This document shows positions 38,665 through 46,183 of a DNA stretch of 64,000 bases, in pieces. The stretch spans positions 186,001-250,000 of the forward strand of contig NZ_CAMPJO010000003.1 in assembly GCF_946886895.1 (NCBI RefSeq), given 5' to 3'. The DNA comes from an uncultured Marinobacter sp. (GTDB taxonomy: Bacteria; Pseudomonadota; Gammaproteobacteria; Pseudomonadales; Oleiphilaceae). The first letter of the stretch is position 1, and each line of letters opens with the position of its first letter. A model generated the notes under the pieces. That model saw nothing but the letters and a program-made list of their open reading frames with translations. It was not told where the DNA came from and searched no databases. The translations under genes were made by a program, and so were the position numbers.

Positions 38665-40305
38665 TCAGTGTTTGTCCGGACGATACCCCAGACGGAATCC
38701 ACCCCAGTGTTTGCCGTTGACATAAATCGGGACGGACAGATCATGCATGATTTCCCCGGTGTCCCGGCGATAGGTCTGCAGCAGCATGTCCTGGGTGTGA
38801 CTGCCGCACCGGATGCCGGTCCGGTCATTGAACAAACGCTTGCTGCGGCTCTTCACCAGGTCCACCTGGGGGTCACCGGTGGGGGCGTGGGCGAAGTCGC
38901 GGTTATGGGTGGGAACATAGCCGTCCGGCGCAGCGGCAATGGCAAAGACCAGCGCCTCGTGAGCATTCTTGACCTGCTCCTGGATGGCGGGCAGATACTG
39001 GTCGGTAAAGGCATCGAACTTGCTGGCGTACTTCGGTGGCCTGGTCTTGCCGACCGGGGTACGCTGCTTGTCGAACAGCGCCTGCTCCGTGAGCTTGCCG
39101 TCGCGTATCGCGCCTTCGAACAGCCGGCCGATCTGCTCCGCGCCCGCCCGTGCCTGGTCGTAGAAGAGCCGGTGGTAGCTGGCATCACTGTTGAGGGCAA
39201 AAGCGGCATTGGCCTTTTCCGCCAATTCCATCAGGGTAGCGGCCTGCCCGGCCAGCGACGATACGCTCTCATCGCTCTCGGTAATCTGGTCACGAACGGT
39301 TTCAATGGCCGAGAATACCTGCGTCAGGCTTTGCTCGTTGCTCTGATCGATCTCGGCGATGCGGGCCACCTGCTGCTGGACCCGGTCAGACTGATCACGA
39401 ATCTGCTCCAGCCGCTCACCGACACTTTCCACCGAGGCCAGCCCTTCCTCGACACTGCGAGCCAGATCCTCAATGCGCGATACAATCAGCGTGGTGTCGG
39501 CGCGGATTTCCTGCAGCGTGCTGGCGACCTCTGCGGTGGCCTGGGCGGTGCGGCCGGCAAGCTGACGGACTTCATCCGCCACCACGGCAAAGCCCCGGCC
39601 CTGGTCTCCCGCCCTCGCGGCTTCAATGGCGGCATTCAGTGCCAGCAGGTTGGTCTGTTCGGCAATGCCCTGGATCGTGGTGGTCACACCCTGGATCCGA
39701 CTGGACTTCTCATTGAGCGCCTGGATAAGACGCAGATTCTCCCCGGACTGCTGGTGCACCACGCGGACACTTTCAATGGCACCAATCAGGGCTTCACGAC
39801 CTTCAGCACTGGTGGCACTGGCCTGGTGGGCCATGGTGGCAGCGTCGGTAGCCTGTTGGGAGGATTCCCGCACGGTTTCGGTGATCTGGCCGGCGTACTC
39901 GGCCATCTGGGCCGTCTCCGACACCTGGCGATCCAGTCGCAGCTTGAGCTGGTCTGCGGCGAAGGACACCTGAGCGGCGGAGATCGCACTTTTGTCGGCG
40001 CTGCCGGACAGGCTTTCCACCAGCGCCCGCCCCGCCCTGGCGTCTGCCAGTAACTGCCCGCACCGGGCCCGGAGCGGGTGCTGCGGCGATAACGTCCCGT
40101 CGTTCAGTTCCCGAAGCCCCCGTTCAACCGGCTCAAGCACCCGCACAACCAGAAAACCGGCACCAACCACCAGCCCGACGGCCAGGCCGATCAGCAGCGC
40201 CGGCGCGTCCAGGCCTAACAAGGGCGCCACCAATGCACCCGCAACCGCCAACACACCGGCAATGGCCACCCCCCAAATAATGGTACCCCGACTGAGCAAC
40301 CCCAT
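38665..40305 (-). CDS. Methyl-accepting chemotaxis protein with C-terminal sensor domain
   Basis: A 546-residue chemoreceptor in an inverted layout. Two N-terminal membrane spans (about 8-30 and 37-54) leave no periplasmic domain. Residues 60-330 form the coiled-coil signalling domain, whose hairpin tip [37 protein letters not shown] is at about 215-251. The remaining 150 residues (about 390-546) form a separate domain with [33 protein letters not shown] and [22 protein letters not shown] sequence, probably cytoplasmic. It feeds the CheA/CheW pathway; the ligand is unknown. No che genes are nearby. Confidence 0.9.
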   Translation of the reverse strand: MGLLSRGTIIWGVAIAGVLAVAGALVAPLLGLDAPALLIGLAVGLVVGAGFLVVRVLEPVERGLRELNDGTLSPQHPLRARCGQLLADARAGRALVESLSGSADKSAISAAQVSFAADQLKLRLDRQVSETAQMAEYAGQITETVRESSQQATDAATMAHQASATSAEGREALIGAIESVRVVHQQSGENLRLIQALNEKSSRIQGVTTTIQGIAEQTNLLALNAAIEAARAGDQGRGFAVVADEVRQLAGRTAQATAEVASTLQEIRADTTLIVSRIEDLARSVEEGLASVESVGERLEQIRDQSDRVQQQVARIAEIDQSNEQSLTQVFSAIETVRDQITESDESVSSLAGQAATLMELAEKANAAFALNSDASYHRLFYDQARAGAEQIGRLFEGAIRDGKLTEQALFDKQRTPVGKTRPPKYASKFDAFTDQYLPAIQEQVKNAHEALVFAIAAAPDGYVPTHNRDFAHAPTGDPQVDLVKSRSKRLFNDRTGIRCGSHTQDMLLQTYRRDTGEIMHDLSVPIYVNGKHWGGFRLGYRPDKH

Positions 40306-40442
40306 ATGAACCTCATCGTTATTGCTGCATCTGTTATCATTTTTATTAAAGGCTATCGCGGAGCCTAATGAATTGACCCGAGTTAATAACTCATACTTTA
40401 GTGGACTTTTCAGGGTATCGGCCGGCTGGGCGAATTCTGAAC

Positions 40443-40473
40443 AAAAAAACCACGCTCCCTCACGGGAGCGTGG
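40443..40473 (-). terminator. Rho-independent terminator downstream of phoX
   Basis: A 10-bp perfect stem (CCACGCTCCC/GGGAGCGTGG) with a 4-nt loop is followed on the minus strand by seven T residues. It lies about 28 bases past the phoX stop. Confidence 0.92.
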
Positions 40474-40500
40474 TTTTGCAGGCGGGTCCGGTTAACGCAA

Positions 40501-42606
40501 TCAGATTGCGATATCACCGCCATCAGTGCGAGTGACAATGACGACCGAAGCCCTTGGGCGACCACTGCCATCATAGGGGAAGGCGCTGGTCTTTGTCGGT
40601 TCGGCCGGGGTTCCTGAATCTCCCGGATGCTGAACATTAAGGAACAGAGTTTTATTGTCTTCAGTCAGGAACACACCGGTAATCTCACAGTCCGGTACAC
40701 CAACAAAGAACCGCTTGATCTGGGCCTGATTATCTGGTGTCACGACTGAGGCAGCACCTTGCGCTTTGGTCAGGTTGGCCGGTATTACCGCCAACATTTG
40801 ATCATTAGTATCAGTTGCGACCTTGTTACCACCATTGTCAGTCTGAATCCAAAGCACACCCCGGTGATCGAAATACAGGCCGTCAGGACTCGCAAACTGG
40901 TTATCCAGTGTCAGCCCGGAAAGGTTAGAGTCCTGGTAATTCGGATCTCCCCCGGATGGACCACCAAAGACAAAGATATCCCAGGAGAAGGTGGTCGCTG
41001 CGGGGTCATCATTTCCTTCGCGCACCTTGATGATGTGGCCATACTCGTTATCCGGTCGTGGATTGGCAGCGTTGACCGCCTCTTCTCCCGCGTCGCCCCG
41101 GTCATTGTTATTGGTGAGGGTGTAATAGATTTCACCGGTTTTCGGATCTACCGCCGACCACTCAGGGCGATCCATTGTGGTGGCACCCACGGCGTCCGCT
41201 GCCAAACGGCTGTATACACACACTTCTGCTTGTGAGGTGAATCCAGCCTGTTGAAGCATCGGCCCGGTGACCGGATCATCGAAGTCGAGCGCCAGCCAGG
41301 TACCGGTACCATCTTCATTGAACCTGGCGACATACAACATGCCTTCGTCCAGCATTCGGTCACGTAATTCCGTAACGCGCGCCGGATCCCAGGCGTCAGC
41401 TGTCACGTACTTGTAGCAATACTCTCCACGAGCATCGTCGCCCATGTAGAAGGCAATCTGCTGGCCAGTCTGGATCAGCCCGGGAATGGCACCCTCATGG
41501 CTGAAACGGCCCATCGCGGTGCGTTTTACAGGCCTGGCTGAGGGGTTGTACGGATCAATTTCCACAACATACCCGAACTGATTGGCTTCATTGCGGTAAT
41601 CATCGATCGCTGTTGCGCCGGTTGCCGCCGTATCCCAGCGGGCAAATTCGTCGTTTACCTCGCTGGCGGCACCGGCAACCTGGTTCCAGTGATAACCGAA
41701 TCCGTTTGCCGAGATACCGTAACGTTGTTTGGTCTCGGGAATCGAGCCACTGGTATCCACCAGATACCCCTGGATATTCTCTTCACAGGTCAGGTAAGTT
41801 CCCCAGGGCGTCCAGCCAAAACCGCAGTTGTTCACGGTTCCGCGACCGGTCGTGCCGTCTGGACTGTATTTTGTCTGCAGTATGGCTGTGCCAGCTGCTG
41901 GCCCAGACAGACTTACGGGCGTTGCCGCCGTGATACGACGATTGAATCCACTGCTAACGATGTCCCAACGGGCGCCGGATTTCATCAACTCGATGACAGA
42001 AATGCCATGGGCATTAATTTCCTTGCGGACTTCATCCGCGACCGTACGAGCCCCGCTGCTGTCCCGGGTAACGCCATTGGGGTGCAGCAATGAATTAGTG
42101 GTCGCTTCGTGGTTAATGCACAATAGTGCCGCATCCGTCACCGGAGAAGGAAACGGAAGTACCCCATCACCGGGCATCTGGGTTGGGAAAAAGTACATAC
42201 CATCATGCCCATCACCCACCTGCAGGGCCTGGTCTGCTCCTGTGTTACTTACATCAAATGCTGGCGCGCCTGCAAGCAGCGGGGCGCCCCACGGGGCAAC
42301 AGTCTGGGCTTCGTAACCTTCCGGCACCACAATCTTGTCGTCGGTATTGTTCGGCACGGCTTTGAAGCTCAGGGAAAGATCCGAGCCACCACCACTACCT
42401 AATGACCTGCCAGTGCTATCATCATCGCTGCACCCGGCAATGCCGGCGCCTGCGAATACAGAGACCGCCGCAAAGCCGAGACTCCCACGAAGTGTGTCCC
42501 GTCGTGACATACGAGCTTTGAAGATTTCGCTGAAAGAGGATGTGTCGTTATTTCTGTTATCAACGCTTGTGAGGTCGGGAAGTTTTTCAGGTGTATACTT
42601 TTTCAT
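40501..42606 (-). CDS. phoX: PhoX-family alkaline phosphatase, Tat-exported
   Basis: A 701-residue PhoX (DUF839) enzyme that releases phosphate from organic esters outside the cytoplasm, using Ca2+ and Fe cofactors. The N-terminus carries a twin-arginine signal (SRRDTLRG, Arg35-Arg36) and a following hydrophobic stretch with GIAGCSDDD (Cys59), so the mature protein may be lipid-anchored. Mature-part features include CGFGWTPWGTYLTCEEN and MGRFSHEGAIPG, both conserved in PhoX. A Pho-box-like repeat sits upstream and a terminator follows, giving a one-gene Pho-regulon unit. Confidence 0.93.
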   Translation of the reverse strand: MKKYTPEKLPDLTSVDNRNNDTSSFSEIFKARMSRRDTLRGSLGFAAVSVFAGAGIAGCSDDDSTGRSLGSGGGSDLSLSFKAVPNNTDDKIVVPEGYEAQTVAPWGAPLLAGAPAFDVSNTGADQALQVGDGHDGMYFFPTQMPGDGVLPFPSPVTDAALLCINHEATTNSLLHPNGVTRDSSGARTVADEVRKEINAHGISVIELMKSGARWDIVSSGFNRRITAATPVSLSGPAAGTAILQTKYSPDGTTGRGTVNNCGFGWTPWGTYLTCEENIQGYLVDTSGSIPETKQRYGISANGFGYHWNQVAGAASEVNDEFARWDTAATGATAIDDYRNEANQFGYVVEIDPYNPSARPVKRTAMGRFSHEGAIPGLIQTGQQIAFYMGDDARGEYCYKYVTADAWDPARVTELRDRMLDEGMLYVARFNEDGTGTWLALDFDDPVTGPMLQQAGFTSQAEVCVYSRLAADAVGATTMDRPEWSAVDPKTGEIYYTLTNNNDRGDAGEEAVNAANPRPDNEYGHIIKVREGNDDPAATTFSWDIFVFGGPSGGDPNYQDSNLSGLTLDNQFASPDGLYFDHRGVLWIQTDNGGNKVATDTNDQMLAVIPANLTKAQGAASVVTPDNQAQIKRFFVGVPDCEITGVFLTEDNKTLFLNVQHPGDSGTPAEPTKTSAFPYDGSGRPRASVVIVTRTDGGDIAI

Positions 42607-42647
42607 CAGAAGCTCCGTAACGTTTCAGTGTCGTTCTTGGCGCTTCT

Positions 42648-42681
42648 ACTATCGTCGAGACGGATGGCAGTTCGATGACTG
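42648..42681 (-). promoter_or_regulatory. Pho-box-like promoter of phoX
   Basis: On the minus strand CAGTCATCGAACTGCCAT (42664-42681) is a direct repeat of two 7-mers with a 4-nt spacer. Each half is one change from the Pho-box half CTGTCAT. Ten bases further on is GATAGT (42648-42653), a fair -10 at the distance expected when PhoB replaces the -35. The site is 57 bases from the phoX ATG. Confidence 0.75.
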
Positions 42682-42722
42682 ATTTATTGCAGTTTTTTAT
42701 CGTTTTTTTGACTACCTGAGCG

Positions 42723-42753
42723 AACAGGCCGGCTGCATTGCAGCCGGCCTGTT
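42723..42753. other. Near-perfect 31-bp palindrome between phoX and the small lipoprotein gene
   Basis: AACAGGCCGGCTGCA and TGCAGCCGGCCTGTT are perfect 15-nt arms around a single T. It lies 14 bases after the small lipoprotein stop and is followed by no T-run on either strand. It may be a terminator-like hairpin or a protein site. Confidence 0.6.
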
Positions 42754-42767
42754 ATCGGCACGTTTGT

Positions 42768-43064
42768 TTACTGTTGAGTGGCGTTCTCATAGCCATCTTC
42801 AACCGCATCCGCCGCATCGTTCGCGGCTTCGCCCATTTCTTCACCGGCTTCGGCGGCGGCATCCTTGGTTTCTTCCCAGGCGCTGTTGGCCTGGCCGGTG
42901 GCCTCTTCGGCGGCATTTTCCATGGAATCGCCTGCCTCATCCATCATTTCGCCGGCATTTTCCGCGGCCTCTTCCATGTTCGCGCCTTCGTTGTCTTCCG
43001 AACTGCAGGCCGCCAGGCCCAGCGCGGTTACGATGGCCAGTGCACTCAGTGTGAGCTTTTTCAT
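42768..43064 (-). CDS. Small acidic Ala/Glu-rich lipoprotein
   Basis: A 98-residue protein with signal peptide and lipobox GLAAC (Cys20). The mature 78 residues are almost wholly Ala, Glu, Asp, Asn, Gly and Met, with a loose heptad pattern (MEEAAENAGEMMDEAGDSMENAAEEA), predicting long amphipathic helices and a strong negative charge. It has no aromatic core until the tail. I do not recognise a family. Similar small helical lipoproteins occur in stress-related envelope loci. It is downstream of the Rof-like gene on the same strand. Confidence 0.75.
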   Translation of the reverse strand: MKKLTLSALAIVTALGLAACSSEDNEGANMEEAAENAGEMMDEAGDSMENAAEEATGQANSAWEETKDAAAEAGEEMGEAANDAADAVEDGYENATQQ

Positions 43065-43151
43065 AACATGTCCCTCTGTTGGTCATTTACAACGGGGAAC
43101 AGGTTACGGCGCCCTACCTGCCAACACAATTACCTGCCGATTACCCTTTGG

Positions 43152-43439
43152 TTAGCCCGGGGAATTCGCCAGGAGCCGGCCGTCGACCGTCAGTATATGG
43201 TCGACCGGCAAAAGCGTCCCTCGCCCCAGGAGAATGAAATCCTGGCCGGCACGGCTGAACAAATCCCGGATTCGGTCGTGGACAATACAGATCTGACCGG
43301 CGCTGTCCCGGTACACGACCTCCGCCAGTCGGGCGCAGGACAGGTATTCCCGGAACATGGACCGGGCCGCCCCGTCACTGGAGGTGACAGGCCCCTGGCC
43401 CAGGCCACGCGGGGACGGGGAAGGCTGCGAAATGGTCAT
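43152..43439 (-). CDS. Small protein resembling the Rho-inhibitor Rof
   Basis: A 95-residue protein. After a 25-residue Ser/Pro-rich start, it continues YLSCARLAEVVYRDSAGQICIVHDRIRDLFSRAGQDFILLGRGTLLPVDHILTVDGR. The pattern (a short helix, then five strands ending in a D-I-x-x-VDG motif) recalls the Sm-like fold of Rof, which binds Rho and antiterminates. The similarity is by eye, weak and not decisive. There is no clear ribosome site, so the start could be later. It may equally be an unrelated small protein. Confidence 0.45.
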   Translation of the reverse strand: MTISQPSPSPRGLGQGPVTSSDGAARSMFREYLSCARLAEVVYRDSAGQICIVHDRIRDLFSRAGQDFILLGRGTLLPVDHILTVDGRLLANSPG

Positions 43440-43576
43440 GGCGAATTCATCCCTGATGTTGGTCTTGTTACCGGAAAGTCTGGTTCAGATTTGACCAATC
43501 CGCCACTGCCACTGTGCAATAATCGACCTTTCATGGGGATGCACGGGCACGAGCGGCGGGTAGTGCCTGCCCCCAG

Positions 43577-45379
43577 TCAGAACCAGTCAGACTTCATATT
43601 CAGGCAGGTATCATCCTGATTCCGCAGCAATACCAGATCCTGCGCCACAGTCGGCAACTCCCAGTGGAAGAAGTACTGCGCTGCCTGCAGCTTGCCCTGG
43701 TAGAAATTGCGCTCGTGGTCGCTGTTGGCGGAGCCCAGGGCGTGGGCCGCCGCGTTGGCCTGGCGAAGCCACATCCAGGCAACGATGATGTGGCCGAACA
43801 GATGCAGGTAGCAGGAGGCGTTCGCCAGGGTCTTATCAACATCACCCTCCATCAGGGATTTGCCCAGGCTCTGGGTGACCTTTACAGCCTGCTGCAGGGT
43901 TTCACTCAGGGACAGCGCCCACTGCTGGCAGCGATCAGTGGTTGCCGCCTGCAGATCCACCTGCATCTCCTGCATCAGCAGTTGCAGGCCGTGGCTCTGG
44001 TCCTGCCAGATCTTGCGGCCGAGCAGATCCAGTGCCTGGATGCCGTTGGTGCCTTCGTGGATGGGGTTCAGCCGATTATCCCGCCAGCACTGCTCCACCG
44101 GGTACTCCCGGGTGTAACCGGCACCACCATAGACCTGAATGGCCAGATCGTTGGCCTTGGGGCCATATTCCGAGGGCCAGGCCTTGATCACCGGGGTGAG
44201 CAGATCCAGGAGCTTGCCGGCTTCTCCGCGTTTGTGTTCATCCGGATGGGTATGCTGGTCGTCCATCAGCCGGGCGCCGTAGAGGCACAGGGCCAGGCCG
44301 CCCTCGCTGTAGGCTTTCTGGGCCAGTAGCATGCGCCGCACGTCGGCGTGGTCAATGATCGGCACCTGCGGGGATTCCGGGTTCTTTTCGCTGGCCTTGC
44401 GGCCCTGCAACCGGTCTTTGGCGTATGCCAGGCTGTGCATGTAACCGCGATAGCCGATGACGGCGGCGCCGAAGCCAACGCCGACCCGTGCTTCGTTCAT
44501 CATCTGGAACATGTACTTGAGACCCTGGTGGGGCTCGCCGACCAGATAGCCGTGGCAGGGGGCGTCGTCGCCAAAGCTGAGGGCCGTTGATGTAGTGCCA
44601 CGGTAACCGAGCTTGTGAATCAGGCCGGCGAGGCTGACACCGTTGCGTTCTGTGGCGTTGCCTTCGCCGTCCACCAGGAACTTGGGCACGATGAACAGAG
44701 AGATGCCCTTTACACCCGCCGGCGCGCCTTTGATCTTGGCCAGCACCATGTGAACGATGTTTTCAGTGATCGATTGTTCACCACCGGAGATGTAGATCTT
44801 GGCGCCCTTGATCAGGTAATGGCCATCATCCGTGGGGGATGCCGAGGTTCGGATATCCGCCAGGGAGGAGCCGGCGTGGGGTTCGGTCAGCGCCATGGTG
44901 CCGCTGAAGCGGCCACTGAGCATAGGCGGCAGGAAGGTGGACTGCTGCTGTTCATCGCCGAACACGCGGATAAGGTTGGCGGCGGCGGTAGTCAGGAACG
45001 GGTATCCCGCAGTGCCTGGGTTAGCAGCGGTGAAGAAGCCGTTGCAGGCGGCCATGACGGATTCCGGCAGTTGCATGCCGCCGAGGTCGTAATCGTAGCG
45101 TCCGGCGATGAAGCCGGCTTCGGCGTAGGCGTCAAAGGCTTCTTTGACCTGAGGCAGCATGTCGACCTGACCGTTGACGAATTCAGGCTCTTCCTTGTCA
45201 GCGGCGCTGTTATGGGTCGCGAACTTTTCCCGGGCCATTTTATCGGCGGTTTCGATGACGGCATCAAAGGTGTCGCGGCTGTGTTCGCTGAAGCGCTCGC
45301 GGGTGGTGAGGTTTTCGGTATCGAGAACTTCGTAGAGCTGGAACGCCAGGTCGCGGCGGTCGATCAGGGTGTCGGTCAT
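43577..45379 (-). CDS. Acyl-CoA dehydrogenase, long (600-residue) FadE-like type
   Basis: A 600-residue FAD-dependent acyl-CoA dehydrogenase of the long subfamily that carries an extra C-terminal helical domain. The N-terminal domain holds GRYDYDLGGMQLPES. FAD/substrate motifs are MALTEPHAGSSLADIRTSA (about 165-185) and GAKIYISGGEQSI. The segment VYGGAGYTREYPVEQCWRDNRLNPIHEGTNGIQALDLLGRK contains the region of the catalytic base (E in HEGTN). The last 130 residues are the additional domain (QQWALSLSETLQQAV and HIIVAWMWLRQA). It should oxidise medium- or long-chain acyl-CoA in beta-oxidation. Confidence 0.9.
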   Translation of the reverse strand: MTDTLIDRRDLAFQLYEVLDTENLTTRERFSEHSRDTFDAVIETADKMAREKFATHNSAADKEEPEFVNGQVDMLPQVKEAFDAYAEAGFIAGRYDYDLGGMQLPESVMAACNGFFTAANPGTAGYPFLTTAAANLIRVFGDEQQQSTFLPPMLSGRFSGTMALTEPHAGSSLADIRTSASPTDDGHYLIKGAKIYISGGEQSITENIVHMVLAKIKGAPAGVKGISLFIVPKFLVDGEGNATERNGVSLAGLIHKLGYRGTTSTALSFGDDAPCHGYLVGEPHQGLKYMFQMMNEARVGVGFGAAVIGYRGYMHSLAYAKDRLQGRKASEKNPESPQVPIIDHADVRRMLLAQKAYSEGGLALCLYGARLMDDQHTHPDEHKRGEAGKLLDLLTPVIKAWPSEYGPKANDLAIQVYGGAGYTREYPVEQCWRDNRLNPIHEGTNGIQALDLLGRKIWQDQSHGLQLLMQEMQVDLQAATTDRCQQWALSLSETLQQAVKVTQSLGKSLMEGDVDKTLANASCYLHLFGHIIVAWMWLRQANAAAHALGSANSDHERNFYQGKLQAAQYFFHWELPTVAQDLVLLRNQDDTCLNMKSDWF

Positions 45380-45622
45380 GCGGGTCTCCTGTTTGGTGCG
45401 GATAGCCTCTCACACCTTGTTTTTCCTGGGAACCGGCATTTTTGCCATAACCAGGGCTATTTCCGCCACGTCCGGCCCGCTGTTGAACTTGTCAGGCCTT
45501 CGTCGGCCAGGCCGGAGAGTAGAAGGATGGCCCGGGTTATGCATCAGTTTCTGGCGAAAGGCCAATTCACGGCCCTGAACGTAAAATAGTTCGACAAGGG
45601 TGTAAAAATGGAGAGGTTTACC

Positions 45623-45787
45623 ATGAACGCACCAATCCGACAGAGTCAGGCGGATATCCTGAACAAACTGTACGACATGAAGCAACGGCAGCTTGCCCAG
45701 GCCAGCCAGCAGGGCAATTCACTTCGTTGCCAGGTGCTTGAGGCCGAGGCACAAGCCATTTTCAACGCGCTTCAGTCATTGCGTTAG
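45623..45787 (+). CDS. Small helical hypothetical protein, 54 residues
   Basis: The sequence starts MNAPIRQSQADILNKLYDMKQRQ at an ATG 45623, preceded by GAGAGG, and ends LQSLR. It is predicted all-helical and Gln/Ala-rich with a single Cys. The reading frame is clean, the ribosome site good and composition ordinary, so I regard it as a real small gene. No family recognised. It lies between two larger transcription units: fadE-like on the left and mrp on the right. Confidence 0.6.
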   Translation: MNAPIRQSQADILNKLYDMKQRQLAQASQQGNSLRCQVLEAEAQAIFNALQSLR

Positions 45788-46183
45788 CTGACCTCCGCTG
45801 TCGTCACCGAAGGGCGTAAGCGGACACTAACTGACTCTTTTTGTCACCTCTGACGCTGCCATTGATTTATCACAAGGTGACTTGACCTGCGGGACTGGTT
45901 ACGTATCATCAATGTTCCAGTTTGACTGACGGAGCAACCATGACCGCAAGGTCCTTCGGCTGCAGGCAATCGATTCGCCCACCTGTTATCGCGGATATCG
46001 CGCGACATCGGGGGCGCCTTCCGTACTTTCCGGACCCACCCGTTTCCCCCTAAATGATCTTGCGAGCCTCCCCGCAAGCGCCCGGACGCACGTGACCGCG
46101 TGATGCAGGAGAGCGGCCTGACGGCTAAACTCTGGCGGAACCGCCTACATTCATCGAGAAGAAAAAACCAAAACGAGGTTGCG
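45788..46183 (+). promoter_or_regulatory. Long untranslated leader region ahead of the mrp operon
   Basis: This 396-base gap has no long gene on the coding strand. It holds a small ORF (45940-46053) and several short inverted repeats, such as GGCGGAACCGCC near 46124. Candidate promoter elements are unclear. The length suggests control at RNA level. No known riboswitch consensus could be matched by eye. The longer frame continuing upstream from mrpA was rejected as a start. Confidence 0.4.
45940..46053 (+). CDS. Possible 37-residue leader peptide upstream of mrpA
   Basis: ATG at 45940 has GGAG five bases before it and opens MTARSFGCRQSIRPPVIAD, ending YFPDPPVSP and TAA at 46053. It is rich in Arg and Pro. 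It could be a leader peptide linked to translation or termination control of mrp, or chance. It has no recognisable homology. Confidence 0.3.
   Translation: MTARSFGCRQSIRPPVIADIARHRGRLPYFPDPPVSP

Noticed and set aside
44615..45589. 324-residue plus-strand reading frame
   Set aside because: Antisense of the long acyl-CoA dehydrogenase gene; no motif and no ribosome site.
46100..46183. Upstream extension of mrpA
   Set aside because: The frame is open but the extra residues lack hydrophobic or conserved character, and the ATG at 46184 has a ribosome site and the normal MrpA start.
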